This document shows, one piece after another, positions 33,183 through 44,586 of a stretch of 64,000 bases of DNA. The number at the start of each line of letters is the position of its first letter. Position 1 is the stretch's first letter. The DNA comes from Agrostemma githago (taxonomy: Eukaryota > Streptophyta > Magnoliopsida > Caryophyllales > Caryophyllaceae). The translations under genes and the position numbers were made by a program. The stretch is from the NCBI GenBank assembly GCA_958450325.1, contig OY288247.1:57973701-58037700 (forward strand). Reading direction: 5' to 3'. A model generated the notes under the pieces. It saw only the letters and a program-made list of their open reading frames with translations, was not told the origin of the DNA and made no database searches.

Positions 33183-36100
33183 TTTCTTATATTATCTACG
33201 TATCATTTAGCAATATGGCTGGTATTCCGATTTCTTCTACTCCTTTTTCATCTATTATGATGCCTGCACCTTACGTTCCTGACATGTCAAAAATGGATCC
33301 GTTTAATGGAAAAAATTATCGCATGTGGTCCGATAAAATGGAATTTTTTTCTTAGTCAAATTGGTGTCGACTACACTTTAACTGAAGATGAAGCACCTCT
33401 TCTTTCCGGTAAAGATTATGAAAAGGATACTAAGACATGTAGAGGAATGTTATTGCATTACATGACTGCCGCTTTATTTTCTATTTATTGTAAGTATAAG
33501 ACGGCTAAAGAAATTTGGGGTGCTTTACAAACCAAGTATGGAACGGATGATTTTGGAACTAAAAAGTATGCATGTAGTCGTTGGTTGGATTTCCGTATGA
33601 ATGATAGTAAACCTGTTTTAGATCAAGTACATGAGTATGAAAATCTTTGCTCTGAAATTCTTGCGGAAGGGATGAATATATGTGAACTTTTTCAAGCCAA
33701 TTGTCTTATTGATAAACTCCCTCCTTCATGGCAAAATTATGCTCATTCCATGAAACATAAACGTAAGGATTTTACACTTCAAGAGTTAATATCCCACATA
33801 AAGGTTGAAGAGCAAAACCGTATCCAAACTAGGATAAAAACTATAAAACATTCATCCTCTAATGCTAATCTTGTTGAGACTAGGAAACACCAATCCAAGG
33901 GTAATAAGCAAAAGGGTGCTAATCAACTTCACGGGGTTAGGAGTTCTGACATCAACAAAGGCGGGAAAAGGGAATTTAAGGGTGAATGCTACTCTTGTGG
34001 AAAATATGGTCACACTTCAAGAGATTGTCCTACGGGTTCATCGTCACACAACAACAAAAGGAGAAACCAAAAATCTCACAAACCTCAAGCTCACTTGACC
34101 GAACCAGACGAGGATGACGAGGTAATAGTTGCCGTTGTGTCCGAGGTAAATTTGGTAAACAATCTGTCCGAGTGGGTGGTTGATACGGGTGCTACAAGAC
34201 ATATCTGTTCCAGCAAAGATATGTTCAAGGAGTACGACATCGTCAACAATGGTGATTGTGTCTTTATGGGTAATTCCTCCACAGTTGCTGTCCAAGGGAA
34301 AGGTAAAATCATTCTTAAACTCACTTCAGGTAAAACTCTTGAACTTAACAATGTCCTTCATGTTCCTGAAATTCGTAGAAATCTTATTTCGGGTGGTCTT
34401 TTAAACAAAGCAGGTATAAAACTTTCTTTTGAATCCGATAAATTAGTACTTACTAGAAATGGTAATTTTGTCGGTAAAGGTTTTTGTAATAATGGACTTT
34501 TTGTACTTGATATTGAAACAATGAATAATAATCCGTCTGCTTCCGTGTATATCGCTGAATCTGTTTCTTTATGGCATGCTAGACTAGGGCATACTAATAT
34601 TGCTTCGGTGATAAAACTGAAACAAATGAGTTTAATCCCTGAGTTTAGTAGCACCGAGTTTGACAAATGCGAAATATGCGTTGAAGCTAAGCATGCTAAG
34701 AAATCGTTTAACAAATCCGTGCAACGGACCTCTACACTACTTGAGTTAATTCATTCTGATTTGGGAGATTTTAAAAGTTGTACAAGTAGAGGAGGTAAAA
34801 ATTATTACATTACTTTCGTAGATGATTTTTCTCGATTTACTAAAGTATATCTTTTAAGCTCTAAAGATGAGGCAGAGGAAAAATTTGTGGAGTATAAAGC
34901 CGAAGTTGAGAACCAGTTAGATCTCAAAATAAAACGTGTCAGATCTGATAGAGGAGGAGAGTACGATGTTGGAACCCTACATAAAATCTGCAAGGAAAAG
35001 GGCATAATTCATGAATTCACCGCTCCTTACGCGCCTCAACAAAATGGAATTGCTGAGAGGAAAAATAGGACGTTGAAAAATATGATGAATGCAATGCTCA
35101 TTAGTTCAGGTATGCCAGATAACATGTGGGGTGAGGCTCTTCTATCTTCTTGTTATGTTCTTAACCGTGTTCCTCACAAACGAATAGATAAGACACCTTT
35201 TGAACTTTGGAGGGGCTTTCCTCCAAATTTGGGTTATTTGAAAGTGTGGGGGTGTTTGGGTAAAATTGGTCTTCCCGATCATCGGAGACCTAAAATTGGA
35301 CCTAAGACAATTGATGCAATTTTTATAGGTTATGCGTCTAACAGTGCGGCTTATCGTTTAATCGTAAAGAATTCATCTGGTTTTGGTCCTATTAAAGAGT
35401 CTAGAGATGTTGAGTTCTTTGAACACATTTTTCCTATGAAAAAGGAGAGTCATATTTGCGCGACCCCTACACCACTCATTTCGACTCCCTCTAACATTGA
35501 TTCACGTGACGAAATTGTTGAAATTAGAAGGAGTAAAAGGGCTAGAACAGAAACCAGTTTCGGACCTGATTTTATTACGACGTTCTTAAGTGAAGTCGAT
35601 AGACTTAATGAAGAAACTGTGTATGCATTTATTCTAGAAGAAGACCCTAGAAATTACAAAGAGGCCATGAGTTCCATCGATTCTAATTTTTGGTTAGAAG
35701 CTATCAACAACGAAATTGAGTCAATTATGAGTAATAACACCTGGATTTTGAGTGATTTGCCGAGAGGGTGTAAACCTCTTAGTAACAAATGGGTGTTTAA
35801 AAAGAAACTCAAAACTGACGGTTTTGTTGATAAATATAAGGTTAGACTTGTGGTGTGTGGGAATAGACAAACAAAGGGTTTGGATTTTTTCGATACCTAT
35901 TCTCCTGTCACAAAAATAGCTACTATCAGGGCTCTTATTGCTTTAGCATCTATACATGATCTCATCGTGCATCAAATGGATGTTAAGACAGCTTTCTTGA
36001 ATGGCGATTTGAATGAAGAAATTTACATGAAACAACCTGAGGGATGTATAGTCCAGGGTCAAGAAGACAAGGTATGTAAACTTGTTCGTTCTTTGTACGG

Positions 36101-36914
36101 TCTGAAGCAAGCTCCAAAACAATGGTATGACAAGTTTAATCAGACTATTATCTCTTACGGTTTTTATGTAAATGATTCAGATGCTTGTGTTTACTCAAAA
36201 GTTGATGATCATGGGTGTGTAATTATATGTCTTTATGTTGATGACATGCTCATTTTTGGTACTAATATGAAAGTGGTAAATGACACTAAAAGGTTTCTTA
36301 ATTCACGTTTTGACATGAAAGATCTTGGAGAAGCCGACGTAATCCTTGGGATTAAGATTATTAGGACTAAAAATGGCATGTGTTTAAATCAGTCTCACTA
36401 TGTTGAAAAGATTTTAAAGAAATTTGACATGTTTGACTGTAATCCTGTAAGTACACCATATGATGCAAGTATACATTTGTGTAAACATCTCGGTAAGAGT
36501 GTGTCACAAGAAAGATATGCAAAAATACTTGGTAGTTTGATGTATTTGATGAATTATACTAGACCTGATATAGCTTATGCTGTAAGCCGTTTGAGTCGTT
36601 ACACTCACAATCCAAATGATGATCATTGGAATGCTTTATTAAGGGTTTTTAAATACCTAAAAGGAACGGCTGATTGGGGTCTACATTTTTGTAGAACGCC
36701 TTGTGTTTTAGAAGGGTATACTGATGCCAACTGGATATCGGGTAATGATGAAATCAATTCAACCAGTGGTTATGTTTTTACTCTTGCTAATGCTGCTATA
36801 TCATGGAAATCTAGTAAGCAAACATGTTTGGCTCAATCCACTATGGAATCTGAATTTATTGCTCTAGAACTGGCAGGACAAGAAGCCGAGTGGCTAAGAA
36901 GTCTGCTAGCTGAT

Positions 36915-38532
36915 TGATGGTGAGGATTTGTCGTGGATCCCAACCATCAAATAAAAACCAACTAACCTAACTAGGGTAGCTAGGGTAAGTCGGGTCGCAT
37001 CCACAGGGACGGGAGGTCGGACTAAGGTATGCTACGGTCTAGGACTAGGTTCGAGACGAGCTAATCTAAGGAGGGGGAGACTAGGACTAAGCTAGGTCTA
37101 AAGCAAGAGAACAAACAAGGAAAACGGGCTAGGATTAGGTCGGGGTCAAAGGGGTAACGGAATGGTCAAGGGAGAGCTAGAGTGAAGGAGGTAGTAGGGT
37201 AATCTAGGTCGGTCCGGGCGGTCGCAACTTAAACCGACCTAGAGGTTCCTCATGGAACCCATTTTGGCGACACATATGACAAACGGGGTTCTAGCGTGTT
37301 ATGGCCTAGATCGCATCCGGGCGGTCGCAACTTAGACTAACCTAGGGGTCGTCCTCACCGGGCTCTCGCAACTTAATGAGGGAACCGAACCCATAACAAC
37401 TAACACCCACAAGGGAAAGGCAAGAAAAACAAGCAATCTAACTTACTTAGTCATTCAAGCAATTCATCAAACATGTCATATGCATCAACCAAGAAGAAAC
37501 CCAAATCTTCCACCCACATCTCCAACAAACCCTTAATCACCCAATTAACACCCTAATCACCCTACTAACCCTAGCAAGAACACTACTCTAACATATCTAA
37601 ACTAAAACTAACACTAACAAGAGGAATCAACACAAACAACAAAACATACATAATGAAACTACCAAATATGATGAACAAAACAATAAACAAGAACTAAAGA
37701 TTAAAACTTGATGAACAATAAAGGATTAAGAGTAAAAGGAGAAGATTATACCATACTAGAAGATGAAAGGAAGAAGAAAACTTGCATAGATGAGAAAAAC
37801 CTAAAACAAACATCCAAGTTTGTCAAGCTTGGTGAAGATCTTGAAGAATTCCCAAATTACAAGCATTAAACTAGGATTAACGATAATCTAAAGACTAATC
37901 TACACTAATCTAATCTAATCTATGCTAAAACTAGGCTAGGGTTTATGGGTAATGTCTAACATCCATAAGATTACAAGAGGAAGGGTATTTATAGGGTTAC
38001 AAATGGAAGGAAGAGAAGACAAAAGCCACGCGGGCAGCAGCGGACAATCCCGATCGGGAATGGGCAATCCCGATCGGGAAACCTCACCATCCCGATCGGG
38101 AAATCTGGGACCCGGTCGGGAACTCTCTCCAGTGACCGTCTCCTTTGTGCACTTCATCCCGATCGGGTTTTAGGCCTTCCCGATCGGGATGGGTCTTGTA
38201 GGCCTCCAATATGAACTTTTTGGTCCCTCCTTGCTTCTCATGGGCTTCCCATCGATTCTCGGGACTCGGGAACGGGTCTCGGAGGCTCGGGATTGGGTCC
38301 CAAGGTCTCGGGGTCGATTCTAAGGCATCGAATCATCGTTCCTTTACTCCGTTGGCTCCAAAATGTGTATGTATAGAGTCGGAATCGCTCCAACTCTTCC
38401 AAATCGGTCTCGGGAACCTGAAACGAACTAAAGGAAGCATAAGAAGCCCCTAAACCGCTCCCAAGGAGCGATTCTACAAGGAAAATGGGACCAAAACACT
38501 ATGAAAATAGGCACTACAAACTACACTTATCA
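36915..38532 (-). mobile_element. Solo LTR inserted in the copia RNase H (1618 bp, minus orientation)
   Basis: On the minus strand it begins TGATAAGTGTAG and ends CACCATCA. It is flanked by a perfect 5-bp duplication CTGAT (36910-36914 and 38533-38537), and removing it restores contiguity of the host reading frame. It carries a TATA box (TATAAATA, 37993-37986) preceded by six CGATCG palindromes. TGATAAG starts are typical of Athila-like LTRs. It has no internal region and no coding capacity that I can support. Confidence 0.9.
38048..38189. promoter_or_regulatory. Palindrome array TCCCGATCGGGA in the solo LTR promoter
   Basis: Six 12-bp sites start at 38048, 38068, 38090, 38110, 38157 and 38178. 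Four are perfect TCCCGATCGGGA; the others read ACCCGGTCGGGA and TCCCGATCGGGT. Starts within the pairs are 20, 20 and 21 bp apart. The array lies about 55-200 bp upstream of the minus-strand TATA box at 37993. It has the same layout as the ACTCGATCGAGT arrays but different outer bases. Confidence 0.7.
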
Positions 38533-39423
38533 CTGATATTCCATTATGGGGAAAGCCAACTCCTTCCGTGTCCATGCATTGTGATAATCAATCGGCAATC
38601 AGTGTGGCCCAAAGTCAAGCTTACAATGGCAAGAAAAGGCACATCCGTTTGAGGCACAGAAGTGTGAGAAATATGATCACTGGAAATGTGATATCAGTAG
38701 AATACGTACGTAGTGAGAGGAACATTGCGGATCCTCTCACGAAAGGCCTTGGTAGAAAGATGGTGCTGGAAACGGCACAAGGAATGGGTTTAAAGCCAGT
38801 GAAAGAGTGAAATGTGATGGATACCCAACTTAGTACCGCTAAGTTCAATGTGGTCAAACGAAGTCACATGGATCTCGAATTGTAATGCTACGAACCATTC
38901 CTATGAATAAAATTGTTGTTTTTCGTAGCATTGTGTGTTTGTATGTACTGTCACATGTGTAAGGTTGAGCTCATAGCTCTTAACAAGTTCATAGTCCATT
39001 CGTGGGTGGTTTGCGTGACAGTCAAACTTGATGAACTTCCCTATGTGAGTGTGGGGGGTTTTGCCCACCCCCCTATGAGGGGCCTTTGGCTTGGGACCTC
39101 TAGAGCACTCATGAAGTACCAGGAAATGTGGGGGCACTTGGACAAGTCCAAGTAAAAGATAATAATCAATTTGCGTTCATAGAGAAATGAGCGTAGTCGC
39201 GAACACTTACCTTGATTTGGGGTTAAGTAAGTGAGCAACAACCTCTCACCTACTTCATCTATGGTTCAAGGTGAAAGATTCCACCTAAGATGACGGTTTG
39301 AGGGAAATTGTATTCACTGGGTGTTAATTCAAGTCCGAAAGACATTAACATCTTAACGCTAAACCCCCGTTGCCAACTATCTTCTTTATCCTTTGAAATC
39401 TTCTTTTGTAGCATGTGGGGGAT

Positions 39424-40211
39424 TGTTGGATAGGTATCCCACATCGCCATTTAGTGGCTCGGTTATATGCTTCAAAAGAAGCTCTCTTACTTGTTGTACC
39501 ACATTGAGAAAATAAGGAGAAAAAGAGACTTATCTCACATTGACAGAGCTTGGTTATTTTTTAGCTTCCTTTGTAGTGTTATCCCACATTGGAATAATAG
39601 GAGGAAGAGTTGATGTTTATAATCTTCCTCCTTCCTAATGTTATCACTTGTGGTGAAATGTGGGATGTGTGGGTTTGGACTTGGACTACAAACACGCTAG
39701 CCTTGGGTCGTGTTTATGCTGCGTGATCAGGCCCATTTTTACGTTTTTGATTGCTACAGATTTTTGGCAAAAGTCCCAAGTAAATAAATTCTAGAGCCTT
39801 CTTGATTATTCTGTCAATGTGGGAGATGTATCTAGGTTTGTTCATGTACCTACCCTTCTTGTTTTTTGTTACCATCATTAATTCAAGCTTTGGTTTCTCC
39901 TCCAAGCTTGCTATATAAACCCCCTTCTTCATTCACTTACAACACACAACTCATCTCTTCTCTTCTCTCTTTACTTTCTCTCTTCAATATTTCTACTCTC
40001 AAATATTTCCGAGGTTACTTGGCAACGTTCTTGGTAGTGTTCAATTTGCAGTTCCGTCTACACCGAAGCTGCAAAGGTTGTGTAATCCTGGGGGTCGATT
40101 GTCGAGGAAAGCCGTGTGTAGTGTACGGGACAAATTCGACTTTAGGACAGTGACTTGTCACGCCACAACCAGATAAGCTCGTTCCTTCTTTATACTACTA
40201 TATTGCTAACA
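39424..40211 (+). repeat. 3' LTR of the copia element
   Basis: Nearly identical to 32380-33166, with TATA at 39912-39919. It is followed by the ATATC duplication. Confidence 0.95.
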
Positions 40212-42021
40212 ATATCTACAACGCAGTCTTAGTATCAATGAAAACTTCTCCGATGTTTGATCTCGGACATATGCTGACAATCTGACACCGACCGTCTTCC
40301 ATGGAACTTTTCAGGCTTTACAAGAGATTAGGGGTTATCAACGAAACGTCTGAGACCCTCCAAGGTATATATGCTTTGGTATACTTCTGTCATCATATCG
40401 AAATTTTCTTGATTTGAAGGATGAATAAATGAATAGTAGTAATAATTAAGGATACTTGAGTTATACACCTCGGATGTTATTTTGTAAGACTTTTCTGGTC
40501 TTTATAAATTGTCTACATCAGGTTGCCAAAAATGGTACTCCATGTTGTTTGTGGCTAAGTACACAACTAACATCACCCAAGAGGAGAGTTTCTCTCACTA
40601 AAAAATTTTCTCCTCCTTCTCTCTAAAAAAAAACCCAAAACCAAAACCCTAAGTGACCACCTTCACAGCCGCCACCACCATCTACCTTCCTATCTTCCAT
40701 CCTTGTCGGAGATGGGGTTTTTCAGCCCCATCTCCGGCCTCCCGATCATTCCACTTCTATGATTGATGGTTCTCACACCACATTCCTACTGTTTATGCAC
40801 ATAGGGTCCGTCACTTGCTCGTCATTTGTTTTTGGTTTCATGTCGGTCTGAGTTTTGTCGTGTCCGATCGACTCCGATCGCCGACTCTTTCTTCCGATCA
40901 TGCTCCGCCTCCCTCTCCTGGACGTACGTCCTCCCTCTCCTCGCCTGTCGGTCGATCTCTTTGGCCTTTGTCCGATCGTTGCTGGGGAGGTTGCCGGTGT
41001 GGTATGTTGTATGTTTAGGGTCTTTCCTCACTACTTATGATCTAAGTAGTGTTTCTCTTCAATTTCTAGAGATGTTCCCCCCTCCCCTCGCCCCCTTCCC
41101 CCATCTCTAGTAAGTTGTTGAGTTGTTGTTTTTTCTACTTGTTTTGTCCCGGGGTTGTCTTCAATGACGCTTCTTTTTTATTTGAGGTCATGTTTGTTTT
41201 TCACAATAATCTCCTTTAGGAGTCCGATGAATTTGGTGTTCGGGGGTCTTGGATGTGTTGGTTCTACTCTAGAATCTGATTCTAGAGTGGTCAATAGAAA
41301 GATTGAGAAGTGGCGCAGCCTCCTTATCGTCATCTCGGTTTGCTCGTTGATTTGCTGGCCTTGTTCTAGGTGTGTTCAATCACCAAAATGCAGGAGTTTT
41401 TACTCCATTGATGACAGGTCACCTGTTATTCACCCTTTCTTTCTACGTCTTTATGGCGTAAGTGCATTTTGTTTGTGTCAATCGTCCCATCAGCGGTCTT
41501 GTGGACTCTACACCTTGGATGATGATGCGGTGAATGCTAAAGCTCGTGATCTCTCTATTGCTCCCTGTCAGCATGATTTGGCCCTTGGACAACGTAGTTT
41601 CATCATGTTTAGACTTTATTTAAGTTTTATTACGTTCGTATTGTATTATGTTATTATCCGATCCCTTAACAAAAGAGCACACTTTATAGGTGTGTCTCTA
41701 AACTTGTTGTAGGGTGGTTTGACTTCGTTGGCAAAAAAAAAATGTTGTTTGTGGCTTTGTGCTTAGCAATGAAGGCAGGGACGTTCTATTGAATCGTTCA
41801 TGCTTCATGGGGCGAAACTGATGATGTCTTTGTGGCGCTTTGCTGGGTGTAGCAATCCGTTGGCCGCTTCTCTCATGGGATGTTTGCTGGAGCATAGCAA
41901 TTCGTTGCTCTTTGATTTCACCTCGTGACAATATCTGTTCGTTTGGTCAATTTTTCTTCCCCTTCCTCACTAACGTCAATTTGTAACTCCATTTGGTCGT
42001 TATAAACCCGATTACAATGTA
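40212..42021. other. Intergenic stretch, possible transposon leader
   Basis: The block 40560-40790 (CTCTCTAAAAAAAAACCC, CCCTAAGTGACCACC, CAGCCGCCACCACC, then a GGAGATGGGG...CCCCATCTCC hairpin) resembles the 5' leader of plant LINEs or a gene leader. No matching ORF follows. The rest shows only chance ORFs. A right-hand boundary is not visible. Confidence 0.35.
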
Positions 42022-43009
42022 CCACTTCCTCCATCCAATTTTATTCTTCCTACTTTCCTTATTTGTTTGTCCATCCTTAATCTTCTTAGAGCAAGTACAA
42101 TAGTACATTTTAGGGACTTGCTTGCAATATATGGAAAATAGTAAGCATGTAGCTTGCTATTGGAGATAGAAGTTTTGGTTGTAGCTTCTAAGCCATTGTA
42201 GCTTGGTAGAGTTACATTAGCTTGTATCTAAATCTAAAACATAAAAGAAAAAATTCTCATTGGATGAAAATATTGAAGTGGGACCAAAAAATGATCCACC
42301 ATTGGAGCAATATGTAGCCAAAAAAAAGTAACTACAGAAAGTGACGTGACAAGACAAACTACAAGCATTTGTAGCTTAGAGTAAGTCCAATGTTAAACTA
42401 CAAATGCTTGTAGTTTGTCTTGCCACATCGACTTTTGTAGCTACTTTGTTTTTCGGCTACATACCGCTCTAATGGTGGACCGTAACATCTTGTAACTTGC
42501 TTGGTCCCACATCAATAATTTCATCTAACGATAAATTTTTCTTTTTTTTTTTAAATGCAAGCTAATGTAGCTCTACCAAGCTACAACCAAAAGTCAATCT
42601 CCAATAGTAAGCTACATGCTTACTATTTTGCAAATATTACAAGCAAGTCCCTAAAAAGTTCTGTGTGCCACACCATACACTGGATGACACATCAACAAGT
42701 GTATCATATTTGTTGCTTATTTTATTTATTCAATAGGCGAGGTATCAACCGGTGTATGGTGTGGCACACGGAGTGGGACACAAAAATGGGACGGGCGATC
42801 CGCTCTGCTAAAAAGCACTATTGAACTTGCTCTTACCAAATGAATTGCTCTTACTCATAATCTTTCTTCCTTTGTCTGTTTTTTGTGGCCAATATGAATT
42901 TCGCCCCCACATCTGCCAACTTTCATTTCTATCCCATATTCTTATAGCACGACTACATCTTAATTTTTGTGTTATCCAACTCATAAAGAATAAAAATGGA
43001 TGGAAGGAG
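42022..43009. mobile_element. Stowaway-like MITE split by a nested foldback element
   Basis: The left end CACTTCCTCCATCCAATTTTATTC and the right end AATAAAAATGGATGGAAGGAG are imperfect inverted repeats with TA on both sides. Their middle is occupied by the 744-bp element at 42089-42832, which accounts for the unusual total length. Confidence 0.55.
42089..42832. mobile_element. Foldback Tourist-like MITE with a further nested inverted repeat
   Basis: Inverted ends GAGCAAGTACAATAGT and ACTATTGAACTTGCTC are flanked by TTA on both sides (42086-42088 and 42833-42835), as for PIF/Harbinger-derived Tourist MITEs. The left 280 bp and the stretch 42380-42655 are inverted copies of each other (for example TAGTAAGCATGTAGCTT and AAGCTACATGCTTACTA). 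A third unit lies inside the right end: perfect 18-bp inverted repeats at 42663-42680 and 42752-42769. Confidence 0.75.
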
Positions 43010-43029
43010 TAACATTTAATTGTATAGTA

Positions 43030-43115
43030 CTCCCTCCTAGTTTCTATGATTTTTCTCTCTTTAATATATGTGATTTATTATTTTAATAAAAGAGGAAGAT
43101 CATAGAAATTAGGAG
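43030..43115. mobile_element. Stowaway-like MITE (86 bp)
   Basis: CTCCCTCCTAGTTTCTATGATTT and AGATCATAGAAATTAGGAG form a hairpin flanked by TA. The right end is worn. Confidence 0.75.
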
Positions 43116-44586
43116 TATATGCTTTATGTGAATTATGTAATTAGACAAGCAGTTAACTTAAGAAGCAGAAGCAGAAAACTTCAAAAAAAAATTATATATT
43201 TTTTTTGCAATCTTATGCTAATTACTTAACTATTTAACTAATGCGAGTATTGTTTATATCAAGTCATTCACTCAATGGATTCATATCATTTTGTTTTAAT
43301 TGGTGATTATCGTATTGATTCGAATAATAATAAGGCACAAAGAGTTTTTTTACATCATTTTTTTCTCTTTTTTTTTCACTCGATTTGCATCCAAAATCTA
43401 AAAAGAACATTTAAAATGGTTAATCTAGTTATTAAGTTTAAATTTGCATTTTTTTTAAGATTGGAATTACCATGTAGGAATACATGAACGCAAAATAATG
43501 GTCAAATTGTTTATTTTGTGTAAATAATTGGTTGTTTTTTTAATACTCTCTTCTATCCATTCAATTCTTTACATAGACCTCCATTTCTTCTCACAAAAAC
43601 GACCCCACATAAAGAATTGAATAGATGGGATAAAGTAACCTTTTTTTTTTGAAAAACCAGATCAAAAACTGTATATCTTGGATAGGTATCCAACACCGTT
43701 TTACGAAAAAACGTATCGAATATCAGAAAATTTGTATCATAATAAAAACCATATACCGTATCGCATACATATAATAAAATCATACGGAGTATTATCGTAT
43801 ACTTGTACACACCCCCAATAACTAAATACGGAGTAAGAGCTAATTTCATGTTTACTTCTACTAGTACGGAGTATATTTTTTTCACCTACAAACCATCAGA
43901 TGACAATATCAAAGCTATTACACAAACTAAAATATACTACGAGTAGTACTCTGTAATCACCAAATAAGAAGTCACTCCACCCTTGTATTTTCTTAAACAA
44001 GGCCTTCTTTCCCCCATCTCTTCAGCTACTTCATCCTAATATTAATTGTTAGACCAAAGTTTACTTCACCTACCAAAGTAGCAATAAACATAGTCTATGA
44101 GTTACAGTAACTGACCACAAATTAGGACACACATAATTGTGCCGCCATTGCTTCACCTACCAATAAACAGTCAGATGGTTGCATAAAACATAATTGCGCC
44201 ACCTTTATAGTCTACCACTCATACAGGTAACTGAAATTTACATAAGCTACTGCTACAAAGTACGAGTGTAAGACTCTTCAATGGAAAGCAACATCGCTCA
44301 CCTTCAACGTTTAATTAGCAGAGCACCATATGGCTAGCTGTTCTCTCACGTATCGTTTCCTTTGCATTATAACAACCATGCCGTAGCCATTCCAATTACA
44401 AACATATCTACTCCTAATTTGACACAAAAAGGAACTATCTAAAGCTATACACCCAACATTAACCCAAAAAAATACAGGTAAAGGTTAAGGTTAAGGAGCC
44501 CACAAACATCACAACCATTACTAAACAAACCAAAGCCTCGAGAAGATAAACCTACATGATTGCGACATTCATTTTGCTTATCGCAA
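43116..44586. other. Non-coding stretch, 3' flank of the SHOU4-like gene
   Basis: Repetitive A/T-rich sequence. 43650-43820 shares GTATATCC and ATACCGTAT-type words with 27670-27840, suggesting two copies of one decayed element. The right end should hold the 3' UTR of the minus-strand gene ending at 44587. No ORF is supported. Confidence 0.4.

Larger units (their letters stand above)
33215..38810 (+). pseudogene. Gag-Pol polyprotein of the copia element, frameshifted and interrupted
   Basis: The natural start is probably the ATG at 33215. A run of seven T at about 33346-33352 (six in the related copy at 55425) shifts the frame, and the remaining frame is open to 36914. Domains in order: UBN2-type gag; CCHC zinc knuckle 'CYSCGKYGHTSRDC' (about 33988); protease 'WVVDTGATRHIC' (about 34180); integrase with 'HARLGHTN', 'DKCEICVEAKHA', 'SDRGGEY' and 'APQQNGIAERKNRTL'; reverse transcriptase with 'LYVDDML' (about 36231); and RNase H 'EGYTDANWISG'. 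RNase H is split at 36914 by a solo LTR and resumes at 38538, ending with the 'RSERNIADPLTKGL' region at the stop near 38808. PRO-INT-RT-RH order defines Ty1/copia. Confidence 0.9.
32380..40211 (+). mobile_element. Ty1/copia LTR retrotransposon with nested solo LTR
   Basis: LTRs of 787 and 788 bp (32380-33166 and 39424-40211) start TGTTGGATAGG and end GCTAACA. A perfect 5-bp duplication ATATC flanks the element (32375-32379 and 40212-40216). The LTRs differ at about five or six positions plus one base, so the insertion is young. The gag-pol frame has a one-base insertion near the start and is interrupted in RNase H by a solo LTR with its own duplication. A polypurine tract (GTGGGGGAT) precedes the 3' LTR. 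No standard tRNA-iMet primer site is present. Confidence 0.95.

Noticed and set aside
41155..41712. 185-codon plus-strand ORF
   Set aside because: No recognisable domain, hydrophobic low-complexity translation, and A/T-rich intergenic setting; probably chance.
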